From assembly GCF_003574655.1 (NCBI RefSeq), contig NZ_QNUM01000008.1:172313-236312 (forward strand): a stretch of 64,000 nt of DNA, given 5' to 3'. This DNA comes from Cohaesibacter haloalkalitolerans (lineage in GTDB: Bacteria > Pseudomonadota > Alphaproteobacteria > Rhizobiales > Cohaesibacteraceae). Positions 36,869 through 45,145 of this stretch are shown in pieces. Positions within the stretch are counted from its first letter, which is position 1; the number at the start of each line of letters is the position of its first letter. The position numbers and the translations under genes are program-made. The notes below the pieces were generated by a model. That model was not told the origin of the DNA. It did no database searches and saw only the letters and a program-made list of their open reading frames with translations.

Positions 36869-37858
36869 ATGTTTACCCAGTTGTCTGGCGACACCATTTC
36901 GCCAATCACTTCAGCCCACAACACAATAAACAACGAAATCGAAGGCCTGAACGCATTGCGCGAAGCCCTGAACGGTTCCCTGAAAGAACCATTCGAGAAA
37001 GCGATTTCCATCATTCAGGCCGCCAAGGGCCGGGTCATTGTGACGGGAATGGGCAAGAGTGGCCACATTGCACGCAAGATTTCAGCCACGATGGCCTCGA
37101 CCGGCACCCCTTCCTTCTTCGTCCACCCGGGCGAGGCAAGCCATGGTGACCTTGGCATGATTCGCGATGTTGACGTGGTTCTGGCCATGTCCTGGTCCGG
37201 CGAGACGGCAGAGCTGGCCAGCATCATCTCCTACACCCGCCGCTTCAAGGTGCCGCTCATCGGCATGTCGGCCAATGCCAACAGCACACTGGCCAAGCAG
37301 TCCGATATCCATCTCTGCCTGCCCAAGGTAGAGGAAGCCTGCCCGCACGGTCTGGCGCCGACCACCTCCTGCATCCTGCAGCTGGCAATGGGAGACACCC
37401 TGTCGATTGCCCTTCTGGAAGGCCACGGCTTTACCGCCCATGACTTCAAGATCTTCCATCCCGGCGGCAGCCTTGGCGCCAGCCTGCAATATGTCCGCGA
37501 TCTCATGCACACGGGAGATTCCCTGCCACTGATCAAGGCCAATACCCGCATGAGCGAGGTCATTCTGATCATGTCGCAGAAGGGATTCGGCTGCGTCGGT
37601 GTGCTCAATGAAGATGGTCTGTTGACCGGGATGGTGACCGACGGTGACTTGCGTCGTAATCTCAGCGACGACCTGCTCACCCGGTCCGTCGATCAGGTTA
37701 TGACGAAGGATCCGAAAACCCTGTCGCCGGACATTCTGGTTCCAACGGCGATCGAAATGCTCAACAGCGCCTCGATCACGTCCATTTTTGTTGTTGAAAA
37801 CCGACGCCCGATCGGGCTCCTGCATATGCATGACTTCCTGCGCGTCGGCGTCGCCTGA
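36869..37858 (+). CDS. kdsD: Arabinose-5-phosphate isomerase (KdsD/KpsF family)
   Basis: The 329-residue protein has an SIS domain (about 40-180, with GMGKSGHIARK and AMSWSGETAEL) and two CBS domains (about 205-265 and 275-325). It isomerises ribulose-5-phosphate to arabinose-5-phosphate, the first step to KDO for lipopolysaccharide. AGGAC precedes the ATG. The conserved H-P-G-G in KIFHPGGSLG and CPHGLAPTTS are present. It stands alone, with a strong hairpin after the stop. It could equally be a KpsF/GutQ paralog. Confidence 0.9.
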   Translation: MFTQLSGDTISPITSAHNTINNEIEGLNALREALNGSLKEPFEKAISIIQAAKGRVIVTGMGKSGHIARKISATMASTGTPSFFVHPGEASHGDLGMIRDVDVVLAMSWSGETAELASIISYTRRFKVPLIGMSANANSTLAKQSDIHLCLPKVEEACPHGLAPTTSCILQLAMGDTLSIALLEGHGFTAHDFKIFHPGGSLGASLQYVRDLMHTGDSLPLIKANTRMSEVILIMSQKGFGCVGVLNEDGLLTGMVTDGDLRRNLSDDLLTRSVDQVMTKDPKTLSPDILVPTAIEMLNSASITSIFVVENRRPIGLLHMHDFLRVGVA

Positions 37859-37876
37859 CCGAAAAAGACGCTCGAA

Positions 37877-37918
37877 CTGCCCGGTCAAGCCATTGAGAAA
37901 TGGGCTAAAACCGGGCAG
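37877..37918 (+). terminator. Hairpin after kdsD-like gene
   Basis: The outer stem ctgcccggt/accgggcag (37877-37885 with 37910-37918) encloses a second stem (aagccatt with a partner). The T-run is weak. Confidence 0.6.
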
Positions 37919-38080
37919 CCTATTTCCGTGTTATCCCTTTGGTAACCTTAATGGAAATTAGTCCTGTTTCTCGCTTTTTTCACGGTTCCATTAGCAATCC
38001 ATTAGAGCTGTTTCCATAAACTGCCAGAAAAGAAGAACGGCAGAGGACCGCGTGGTCCTATAGCAGATCAGGAAACAGGA

Positions 38081-38851
38081 ATGGATATCGCAACCCTACT
38101 CGGCATGGTCGCTGCATTCGGCATCGTCTTGACGGCGATCATGATGGGCGGCACCCTTGGTCAGTTCATCGACATTCCGTCTGTTCTCATCGTGGTTGGT
38201 GGCGGTCTGTCGGCCACTCTCATCCGTTTCACTCTCGGCGGCATCGCAGGCGCCATCATAACCGGTGGCAAGGTTGCATTCGGCGGTAAATCCAAGAATG
38301 CCCGCGACACCATCGAGAAGATCACCGAACTGGCCGACGTGGCACGCAAGAGCGGCCCGCTTGGTCTTGAAGGTGTCGAAGTTGATGACCCGGTGCTGGC
38401 CAAAGGCATCCAGTTCATCGCCGATGGCTACGAACCAAACTTCATCCGTGAAAGCATGGAGCGCGAACGCGATCTCTACATCGAGCGCCTGCAGGAGGGC
38501 AAACGCTTCTACAAGCAACTCGGCGACGCAGCCCCCGCCTTCGGCATGATCGGCACGCTGGTCGGCCTTGTGCAGATGCTTGCGGCCATGGATGACCCTT
38601 CCGCCATTGGCCCCGCCATGGCTGTCGCGTTGCTTACGACGCTCTACGGAGCGCTGATCTCCAACGTCATTTGCATCCCCATCGTCGACAAGCTCGATTC
38701 CAAGCTTGATGGCGAGGACCTCAACCAGACCCTGATCATCGACGGCATCATGCAGATCCGTGAGAACAAAAGCCCGAACCTGATCCGCGAAATGCTGCTC
38801 GCCTATCTGCCTGAAAAAGTGCGGAACGAACTGCAGGACGAAGCGGCCTGA
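38081..38851 (+). CDS. motA: Flagellar motor stator protein MotA (PomA-like)
   Basis: The 256-residue protein has four transmembrane helices, a start MDIATLLGMVAAFGIVLTAIMMGG that resembles PomA and MotP more than Escherichia coli MotA, and a cytoplasmic domain with charged residues that contact FliG. The third and fourth helices include PAFGMIGTLVGLVQML and ALLTTLYGALISN, the conserved channel helices. Together with the next gene it forms the torque-generating stator. It begins a pair whose second gene starts 38 bases downstream. No other flagellar gene is in the window. Confidence 0.9.
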   Translation: MDIATLLGMVAAFGIVLTAIMMGGTLGQFIDIPSVLIVVGGGLSATLIRFTLGGIAGAIITGGKVAFGGKSKNARDTIEKITELADVARKSGPLGLEGVEVDDPVLAKGIQFIADGYEPNFIRESMERERDLYIERLQEGKRFYKQLGDAAPAFGMIGTLVGLVQMLAAMDDPSAIGPAMAVALLTTLYGALISNVICIPIVDKLDSKLDGEDLNQTLIIDGIMQIRENKSPNLIREMLLAYLPEKVRNELQDEAA

Positions 38852-38889
38852 TCCGGCAACAGCCGATCTGACGAGAAAAAGGAAACGAG

Positions 38890-39741
38890 ATGGGCAAGAA
38901 AAAACCACAGGGTGGCGGCGCGCCGGATTGGCTGGTGACCTTTGCCGATCTGATGTCCCTGCTCGTCTGCTTTTTCGTGCTGATCATTTCCTTTTCGATT
39001 CAGGACAACCAGAAACTTCAGGTAGTCGCAGGCTCGATGAAGGATGCTTTTGGCGTGAAACCCGTCATGCGCAAGGCGGGCATGATCGAAATCGAAGGCA
39101 TGCCGGTGCGCCAGTATATCAAGGAAGTTGCGGCCGTTCCGCAGGAGAACGATTCCGACTATTCGGAAGAGCGCCACGACCAGCGCACCAAGCAGGGTCC
39201 CGAAGCCAACACCCACGACATCGAGAAAACCGAAATCGAGAAGCCGCGCATGTTTGCCACGGCAGCCGCCTCGCTGCGTCAGGCCTGGCAGGAGCTGCCC
39301 GAGATTGCCGAGCTTTCCAAGCATATCATCATCGAAGAGGACAAGGATGGTCTGAATATCCAGCTGGTGGATCAGGATGGCCGCTCGATGTTTGCCGAGG
39401 GCTCCAAGTTTCCCTACGACTTCACGCGCCGGCTGATTGTTACCATGGCGCCCGTTCTGGCCAACATGCCAAACCGCATCAAGATCACTGGCCACACCAC
39501 CGCATCGAATGTTCCGGTCAACACCGGCTACACCGGTTGGGAGCTTTCTGCTGACCGCGCCAATGCCGTTCGATCCATTCTCATGGAACATGGCCTGCCC
39601 GCCGATCAGGTGTTCAGCGTCGTCGGCAAGGCGGATTCCGAACCGCTCTTTCCCAACGATCCCTATTTGGCAGCCAACCGCCGGATATCGATCCTGCTGA
39701 TGTCCGAGGCTCCGCCTCTTCCACCAACCTATCAGCCTTGA
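38890..39741 (+). CDS. motB: Flagellar motor stator protein MotB (PomB-like)
   Basis: The 283-residue protein has one transmembrane helix at about 15-37 with D20 as the ion-binding Asp in WLVTFADLMSLLVCFFVLIISFS, a sequence typical of the sodium-type PomB/MotS branch. The plug region follows, then an OmpA-like peptidoglycan-binding domain containing ITGHTTASNVPV and ANRRISILL. It pairs with the PomA-like protein upstream. Sodium coupling is inferred from family likeness, and fits a marine lifestyle. The acidic middle region (about 75-125) is unusual in length. Confidence 0.9.
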   Translation: MGKKKPQGGGAPDWLVTFADLMSLLVCFFVLIISFSIQDNQKLQVVAGSMKDAFGVKPVMRKAGMIEIEGMPVRQYIKEVAAVPQENDSDYSEERHDQRTKQGPEANTHDIEKTEIEKPRMFATAAASLRQAWQELPEIAELSKHIIIEEDKDGLNIQLVDQDGRSMFAEGSKFPYDFTRRLIVTMAPVLANMPNRIKITGHTTASNVPVNTGYTGWELSADRANAVRSILMEHGLPADQVFSVVGKADSEPLFPNDPYLAANRRISILLMSEAPPLPPTYQP

Positions 39742-39782
39742 CGAAGTCCGGATTGCTTTTATCCTGAGTATTAGATACAAAT

Positions 39783-39801
39783 ATTATCCGATACCGATAA
39801 T
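39783..39801 (+). promoter_or_regulatory. Putative operator of the metal exporter gene
   Basis: ATTATC and GATAAT form a 6-bp inverted repeat with a 7-bp spacer (39783-39801), 27 bases before the dmeF-like ATG. The binding protein is unknown. In Agrobacterium and rhizobia, dmeF is controlled by DmeR; no dmeR gene is seen here. Confidence 0.35.
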
Positions 39802-39827
39802 CTGGAAATGACTGGCAATCCGGCACC

Positions 39828-40907
39828 ATGCATATTCATCATCTCGACCAATGGCAGCACAACCATGTGTTCCTGGATGACAAGGCCAGCACCGCCAATG
39901 AAAAGCGTGTGTTCTTTGTCGTCCTGTTGACCTTCTTCATGATGCTGCTGGAGATTTCAGCAGGCATTCTCTTCAACTCCATGGCCCTTCTGGCCGATGG
40001 CTGGCACATGGCCACCCACGCCGGAGCCCTAGGACTGACGGTCTTCGCCTATCGCTACGCCCGCAGGCATGCGCAAGATCAGCACTTCACCTTCGGGGTG
40101 GGCAAGGTCGAAATTCTCGGGGGCTATACGAATGCAATTCTTCTGGGCATAGTCGCCCTGTTCGTTGCCTATGAATCCATTGATCGCATGATCAACCCGC
40201 AGGCCATCGCCTTCAATGAAGCGATGCTGGTGGCCTTTCTGGGGCTGCTGGTCAATCTGGCAAGCGTCTGGCTGCTGGGTGCCGATCATCACCACGGCCC
40301 CGGACACGCCCACCATCACCATGATGATCATCATCACGACCATGCCCACGGTCCCAGCCACGATCATGACGACCACGATCATGATCACCATGATCACGCC
40401 TCGGCCCATCACCACCATGACGAAGCGCTGAAGGCCAAGGGGCAGGACCGCAACCTCAAGGGCGCCTATCTGCATGTTCTGGCCGACGCCCTCACCTCGA
40501 TTCTGGCGATCGCTGCACTGCTGCTGGGTAAATTCTTCGGCTGGACATGGACAGATGCGCTCATGGGGCTTGTCGGCTCCGTGTTGATCGCCCACTGGTC
40601 ATTCCTGCTGCTCAGGGAAACGGGGGGCATCCTGCTGGATCGCGTGGAAGACAAGGCACTGCCGGGCAAGATCAGAACCCTCATAGAAGGGCATGCCGAC
40701 AATATGGTGGCCGATCTTCATGTCTGGTATCTGGGCGACAATCGCTATGGCACCATCGTGTCGCTGGTCACCCACTACCCGCGCGATGTGGACCACTACA
40801 AGGCGCTGCTCGAACCGCTCGACGAGCTTGCCCACATCACCATCGAAGTCAATCACTGCAAGGGCGAGCCTTGCATGGTCATCCCGCCGCAGAAAACATC
40901 GGCCTGA
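39828..40907 (+). CDS. dmeF: Cation diffusion facilitator, DmeF-like Co/Ni exporter
   Basis: The 359-residue CDF protein has six transmembrane helices and a cytoplasmic C-terminal domain. Between helices 4 and 5 lies a histidine/aspartate-rich loop (about residues 150-204) typical of DmeF, which exports cobalt and nickel from the cell. The zinc-site pattern HxxxD appears as ALLADGWHMATHA and HVLADALTS. The N-terminus MHIHHLDQWQHNHVFL is characteristic of DmeF. A bidirectional terminator follows. The metal range (Co, Ni, perhaps Zn) is inference. Confidence 0.9.
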   Translation: MHIHHLDQWQHNHVFLDDKASTANEKRVFFVVLLTFFMMLLEISAGILFNSMALLADGWHMATHAGALGLTVFAYRYARRHAQDQHFTFGVGKVEILGGYTNAILLGIVALFVAYESIDRMINPQAIAFNEAMLVAFLGLLVNLASVWLLGADHHHGPGHAHHHHDDHHHDHAHGPSHDHDDHDHDHHDHASAHHHHDEALKAKGQDRNLKGAYLHVLADALTSILAIAALLLGKFFGWTWTDALMGLVGSVLIAHWSFLLLRETGGILLDRVEDKALPGKIRTLIEGHADNMVADLHVWYLGDNRYGTIVSLVTHYPRDVDHYKALLEPLDELAHITIEVNHCKGEPCMVIPPQKTSA

Positions 40908-40924
40908 CCCCAAACACTATAGAA

Positions 40925-40958
40925 AAAATCCCCGCACGCCTTTGCCTGCGGGGATTTT
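40925..40958. terminator. Bidirectional terminator
   Basis: A 12-bp stem aaaatccccgca/tgcggggatttt (40925-40936 with 40947-40958) lies between dmeF and the nfeD-like gene. Confidence 0.88.
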
Positions 40959-40987
40959 TCGTTTTGGGGTAATATCACGCGAGGCGT

Positions 40988-41440
40988 CTAGTCTGCCAAT
41001 TCCACGTCGAGCCTTGTGCCCTCACCGCCGACGACCCTGACCCGCGTCCCTTCCGGACAATCAGGCCCACTGACACGCCAGTAGCTGTCGCGCACCTTGA
41101 CACGCCCCTGACCATTGATAATCGGCTCATCAATCTGACAGACCATGCCGACAAGCGACTGGGCCCGTTCGTTGAGCATCGGCTTGTCAGTGCCGCTTTT
41201 GGCGGTGCGGCTCATGATCATCCTGCCGATGACCACGGAGATCAACGACAGGATCGCGAACAGGATAAGGGCGCTCTGCCAACTGAACGCGATGAAGAAG
41301 GAGAGGCCGCCGACCACAAGGGCGGCAACCCCGAACCAGAGGAACATGGTTCCCGGAGCGATGATTTCCAGAACAAGCAGAGCAACGCCCAGAATTACCC
41401 AGAACCAGGGACCAAGCATCATCATCCATTGCTGTATCAT
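40988..41440 (-). CDS. NfeD family protein
   Basis: The 150-residue membrane protein has two to three hydrophobic segments (about 10-80) and a C-terminal OB-fold domain near GRVKVRDSYWRVSGPDCPEGTRV. NfeD proteins are partners of SPFH/stomatin-like proteins in membrane microdomains and are usually encoded next to them, as here. The upstream SPFH gene ends 54 bases before its start, consistent with an operon. Start at 41440 carries MIQQWMMMLG. The complex is thought to affect membrane protein quality control or envelope fluidity. Confidence 0.88.
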   Translation of the reverse strand: MIQQWMMMLGPWFWVILGVALLVLEIIAPGTMFLWFGVAALVVGGLSFFIAFSWQSALILFAILSLISVVIGRMIMSRTAKSGTDKPMLNERAQSLVGMVCQIDEPIINGQGRVKVRDSYWRVSGPDCPEGTRVRVVGGEGTRLDVELAD

Positions 41441-41494
41441 GTCTCACTCCTTGCTTGCTGAAACCGTGATGGCAAAACCATTGTCATGAAAGGA

Positions 41495-42466
41495 CTATTC
41501 ATCCTTGATGGTTGGCACACGCCCGGCCCGGGCAGACTGTCCGCCATCCTTGCCGAACACCTGTTTGCTCAGCTCGCCGATACCGCCCAACGCGCCCAGA
41601 ATGGACGTGGCTTCGATCGGCAGCATGACCACCTTCTGGTTCGGTGCCTTGACAACCTCACCGAGGGTTTCAACATATTTACTGGCGACAAAATAGTTGA
41701 TCGCCTGAATGTCCCCCTCGGCAATGGCCTTGCTAACCACTTCGGTTGCCATCGCATCGGCCGTGGCGACCCGTTCCCGTGCCTCGGCAGCCAGAAACTG
41801 AGCCTGTCGCTCGCCTTCCGCCTGAAGAATCTTGCTCTGCTTTTCACCCTCGGCCCTGAGAATGGCAGACTGGCGAGCGCCTTCCGCCTCCAGAATGGAC
41901 GCCCGTTTCTCACGCTCGGCCTTCATCTGACGGCCCATGGATTCCACCAGATCCCGAGGCGGATTGATGTCCTTGATCTCGATACGGGAAATCTTGACCC
42001 CCCAGGGGGAAGCGGCCGCATCGACCACATGCAACAGGCGCGAGTTGATTTCATCGCGATTGGATAATAGCTCGTCCAGATCCATCGACCCCATGACGGT
42101 ACGGATGTTGGTCATGGTCAGATTGAGCAGCGCCAGTTCCAGATTGGCAACCTCGTAGGCGGCATCTGCGGCATCCATCACCTGATAGAAGGCAACGCCA
42201 TCGGATGTGATGCTGGCGTTGTCACGGGTGATCACTTCCTGACTGGGAACATCCAGCACCTGCTCCATCATGTTCATCCGGGCACCGATGCGATCGATGA
42301 ACGGCACGATCAGGGAAAGCCCCGGCTTCAGCGTTCTCTTGTAGGCGCCAAACCTTTCGACGGTGAAATTGTATCCCTGAGGTACGGTTTTGACCCCCGC
42401 AAGCAGAATGAGGATGAACAAAAGCACCAGGGCGATAACAAAAATGTCAAATCCCATGATTTCCAT
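41495..42466 (-). CDS. SPFH/band 7 protein (stomatin/QmcA-like)
   Basis: The 323-residue product has one N-terminal transmembrane helix (about 5-25), an SPFH domain (about 25-200, with VPQGYNFTVERFGAY) and a coiled coil rich in AEGE/AEGARQSAIL repeats (about 205-260). It should oligomerise in the inner membrane and work with the NfeD protein encoded just downstream. The family includes QmcA, a suppressor of FtsH defects. ATGs occur at codons 1 and 4; either could be used. No regulatory site was recognised. Confidence 0.9.
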   Translation of the reverse strand: MEIMGFDIFVIALVLLFILILLAGVKTVPQGYNFTVERFGAYKRTLKPGLSLIVPFIDRIGARMNMMEQVLDVPSQEVITRDNASITSDGVAFYQVMDAADAAYEVANLELALLNLTMTNIRTVMGSMDLDELLSNRDEINSRLLHVVDAAASPWGVKISRIEIKDINPPRDLVESMGRQMKAEREKRASILEAEGARQSAILRAEGEKQSKILQAEGERQAQFLAAEARERVATADAMATEVVSKAIAEGDIQAINYFVASKYVETLGEVVKAPNQKVVMLPIEATSILGALGGIGELSKQVFGKDGGQSARAGRVPTIKDE

Positions 42467-42801
42467 TGGGTTGTCTCCGATTCTAAAAAAGCCGTCCCGA
42501 TATATCCATTCTTAGCAGATCGTATCTTACGCCTGAATTACAAGCGATACAGGAAAGAATATGTATCATGCCACCAGGTTGCTATCATTGGTACATTTTC
42601 AACAAGCCCGGACAACAGAATTGGCCTTGGACAAACTGCCTTGAAAATCCAGACAGGGATCATTTATTGCAAAAACACATTCCATCTTTGAAATTTATTT
42701 CTCGTAGATCTTTCAAAGTTTACCGATTTTTAGTTGCACTTGATAAATATACGGAGAGTGCAGATGGGGGTCTGCACAGAACGAACCTTTGGGGACATCA
42801 G
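42467..42801. other. Divergent intergenic region
   Basis: The 335-base gap separates the SPFH gene and the receiver-like gene. The frame of the latter is open through 42568-42801, but a good ribosome site occurs only just before 42802. I see no other gene. Confidence 0.4.
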
Positions 42802-43464
42802 ATGCCAGCGTCAATCGAGCACGCTTCCGCTGTGATCGTGGATATGAACACGTTCCAGCGAAAACTGCTACGCTCTATCCTGCGCACATCCGGCTTCAGT
42901 CGCGTTGCCGAATTCGACAAGTTCGAGTTCGGGCTCGATGAAGCCAAGCGCACTTTCCCCAATTTCCTCTTCCTGGATTATGACACGGCAGCTTATTCCG
43001 AGTTGTTCCGAGGACGCCCCGATATCAGCAAGTCCTATTTGACCGAGGCAACCCGCCTCATCATCCTGATGGAAAACGCAACCCGGTTCCGGGTGACCAG
43101 CGCCATCGCCAATGGTGCCCACTGGGTCATTTCCCGGCCCTTCTCCACTGCGGCCATCACACGCAGAATCACCGCCATGATGGATCCCGACAGTCTGGAG
43201 GCAAGCGCCCTCATGGCACGCACCCTTGAGGACAATCTGGTGCGCCAGTCCTCGCGCATGGTTGGTCCCGAGCTCGACCCCGTTTCCCTGATGACCATCG
43301 CCAGCACACCGTCTCGCGCGCGCCAGGAGGATTTCATGGGCGACGACATCTATAACGACATGTTCGATGACTATGACGCCATTTTCCAGCGCAAGAGCCA
43401 AAAAGCCTCTCGTCCGGATGAAAGCGCTGGCCAGACATCGGACGACGAACACTTCCTCATCTGA
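42802..43464 (+). CDS. Receiver-like protein with degenerate phosphorylation site
   Basis: The 220-residue protein has a response-regulator-like receiver fold (about residues 8-125). The usual acidic pocket is thinned to D14 in VIVDMN, the phospho-acceptor position carries FLFLDYD (D59), the Thr/Ser switch is replaced (IILMEN), and the conserved Lys is Arg (VISRPF, R112). No output domain is visible; the C-terminus (about 145-220) is acidic and unlike known domains. It may be a phosphorylation-independent adaptor. GGGGAC lies 7 bases before the start. It is followed by the ars genes but is probably a separate unit. Confidence 0.75.
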   Translation: MPASIEHASAVIVDMNTFQRKLLRSILRTSGFSRVAEFDKFEFGLDEAKRTFPNFLFLDYDTAAYSELFRGRPDISKSYLTEATRLIILMENATRFRVTSAIANGAHWVISRPFSTAAITRRITAMMDPDSLEASALMARTLEDNLVRQSSRMVGPELDPVSLMTIASTPSRARQEDFMGDDIYNDMFDDYDAIFQRKSQKASRPDESAGQTSDDEHFLI

Positions 43465-43489
43465 CCTCATTTCAGATCGCCAGGAACGC

Positions 43490-43524
43490 TTGACAGCGCC
43501 AAATATATCAAATATTCATGATGT
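43490..43524 (+). promoter_or_regulatory. arsR promoter and operator, leaderless transcript
   Basis: TTGACA (43490-43495), 17 bases, TATTCA (43513-43518) make a close match to a sigma-70 promoter. The arsR ATG begins at 43525, 7 bases after the -10, and no ribosome site precedes it. An imperfect palindrome ATCA-N8-TGAT (43507-43522), like ArsR sites, overlaps the -10. Confidence 0.6.
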
Positions 43525-43875
43525 ATGGATAAAACAGACGCAACCACAGCATTCGCCGCCCTCAGCCAGCCAACCCGACTGGATGTTTTCCGCCTGCTGA
43601 TCAAGGCAGGCAAAACAGGCCATCTTTCGGGCGAAATGGGTCAGCTTCTCGGCATAAGACAGAACACAATGTCGACCAACCTCAACATCCTGTTGCGGGC
43701 CGGCCTCATCCGCAATGAACGGGAAGGTCGGGCGGTTCGCTATTTTGCGGACATGGACGGCATCGCAGACCTTATCAACTTCCTGCTGCGCGATTGTTGC
43801 GGCGGGGATGACGAGCAATGCGCGCCAATTCTTCAAGCAGCCCTTTGCACCAATGAATGTATCCCCAAATCATAA
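43525..43875 (+). CDS. arsR: ArsR-family arsenic-responsive repressor
   Basis: The 116-residue protein has a winged helix-turn-helix (LSGEMGQLLGIRQNTMSTNLNIL, about 34-56). Its C-terminal cysteines (C91, C92, C99, C108, C112) could bind As(III), unlike the N-terminal CVC site of the Escherichia coli type. It should repress the downstream arsC and arsH until arsenite binds. The promoter positions suggest a leaderless mRNA, which is a known class in actinobacteria and some proteobacteria. arsC follows 22 bases later. Confidence 0.88.
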   Translation: MDKTDATTAFAALSQPTRLDVFRLLIKAGKTGHLSGEMGQLLGIRQNTMSTNLNILLRAGLIRNEREGRAVRYFADMDGIADLINFLLRDCCGGDDEQCAPILQAALCTNECIPKS

Positions 43876-43897
43876 GCAGCCATAGCGAGCCCAAGAC

Positions 43898-44308
43898 ATG
43901 CCCATCACGATCTATCACAACCCCGCCTGCGGAACCTCGCGCAACACGCTCGAGATGATCAGGAAGGCTGGCATCGAACCAACCATCATCGAATATCTCA
44001 AGACCCCGCCATCAAGGGAAGAGCTGGTTGCACTGATCAAGGCCATGCCGATCACGGCGCGCGAACTGCTGCGCAAGAATGGCACCCCTTACGAGGAACT
44101 GGGGCTCGACAATCCCGCACTCAGCGATGACGAACTGATCAATGCGATGATGGAGCACCCCATCCTGATCAACCGTCCCATCGTGGTCAGCGACAAGGGC
44201 ACCAATCTTTGCCGCCCATCAGAGAAGGTCATGGATCTGTTGCCCGTCGACATCGGCTTCTTCCAGAAGGAAGATGGCGAGATCGTCTCCTCTTCGGGGA
44301 AAAGCTGA
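43898..44308 (+). CDS. arsC: Arsenate reductase, glutaredoxin-dependent
   Basis: The 136-residue product has the thioredoxin-like fold of the ArsC family, starting [18 protein letters not shown], with the catalytic C11 and the following Arg-binding residues. It reduces As(V) to As(III) using glutathione and glutaredoxin. The arginines in the NRPIV region further on form the substrate site. It is co-transcribed with arsR and arsH. The resulting arsenite would have to be exported by a pump that is not in this window. Confidence 0.93.
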   Translation: MPITIYHNPACGTSRNTLEMIRKAGIEPTIIEYLKTPPSREELVALIKAMPITARELLRKNGTPYEELGLDNPALSDDELINAMMEHPILINRPIVVSDKGTNLCRPSEKVMDLLPVDIGFFQKEDGEIVSSSGKS

Positions 44309-44313
44309 GCGGC

Positions 44314-45063
44314 ATGACTGAAGAAACCCCAAAGCCTTTCGGCATCGCGCTCAATGCAACAGACCATCTTGCCCATCCGGACGCCTTCCTGCCGATTGAC
44401 GTTCAAGGCCTTGCTCACCCGGAAGATGATGGCCACCCGCCGCGCATCCTCCTGCTCTATGGCTCCTTGCGCAAGCGCTCCTTTTCCCGCCTAGTGGCGC
44501 TGGAAGCTGCAAGACTTCTCACCGCCTTTGGCGCGGAATGCCGCCTGTTCGATCCGTCGGGTCTTCCCCTGCCCGACGATGATGACCCGAGCCATCCCAA
44601 GGTTCAGGAACTCAGAGACCTGTCGGCCTGGGCTGAAGGCATGGTCTGGGTATCACCTGAACGCCACGGTGCCATGACCGGCATCATGAAGGCGCAGATC
44701 GACTGGATTCCGCTGTCGCTCGGTGCCGTCCGCCCGACGCAGGGAAAAACCCTTGCCCTGATGCAGGTGGAAGGTGGCTCCCAAAGCTTCAACGCCGTCA
44801 ACCAGATGCGCATTCTGGGGCGCTGGATGCGGATGATCACCATCCCCAACCAGTCCTCAATCGCCAAGGCCTTCACCGAATTCGGCGATGACGACCGGAT
44901 CAAGCCTTCACCCTATTACGACCGCATCATCGATGTCTGCGAAGAGCTGATGAAATTCACCTGGATGACCCGCAGGCGCTCGGACTATCTGGTCGACCGC
45001 TATTCGGAACGCGTGGAGACTGGGCAACAGCTCATTGATCGGGTCAATCTCAAAAAGATCTGA
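44314..45063 (+). CDS. arsH: Organoarsenical oxidase / NADPH-dependent FMN reductase ArsH
   Basis: The 249-residue flavoprotein has the FMN-binding motif [13 protein letters not shown] (about 46-58) and the family motif [10 protein letters not shown]. ArsH oxidises trivalent organoarsenicals such as methylarsenite and can act as an azoreductase. The start at 44314 is chosen because the family begins MTEETPKPF; the frame is open 35 codons further upstream inside arsC. It ends the operon before a strong terminator. No ArsB or ACR3 pump is adjacent. Confidence 0.93.
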   Translation: MTEETPKPFGIALNATDHLAHPDAFLPIDVQGLAHPEDDGHPPRILLLYGSLRKRSFSRLVALEAARLLTAFGAECRLFDPSGLPLPDDDDPSHPKVQELRDLSAWAEGMVWVSPERHGAMTGIMKAQIDWIPLSLGAVRPTQGKTLALMQVEGGSQSFNAVNQMRILGRWMRMITIPNQSSIAKAFTEFGDDDRIKPSPYYDRIIDVCEELMKFTWMTRRRSDYLVDRYSERVETGQQLIDRVNLKKI

Positions 45064-45093
45064 GCCGACACGGTCAGCCCAGAGGTCCAAAAT

Positions 45094-45129
45094 GAAAAGG
45101 CCCGCCGGACAAGTCTGGCGGGCCTTTTC
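45094..45129. terminator. Bidirectional terminator after arsH and dctM-like gene
   Basis: A 13-bp perfect stem gaaaaggcccgcc/ggcgggccttttc (45094-45106 with 45117-45129) lies between the converging genes. Confidence 0.92.
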
Positions 45130-45145
45130 ATTTCCTTGCAGCCGA

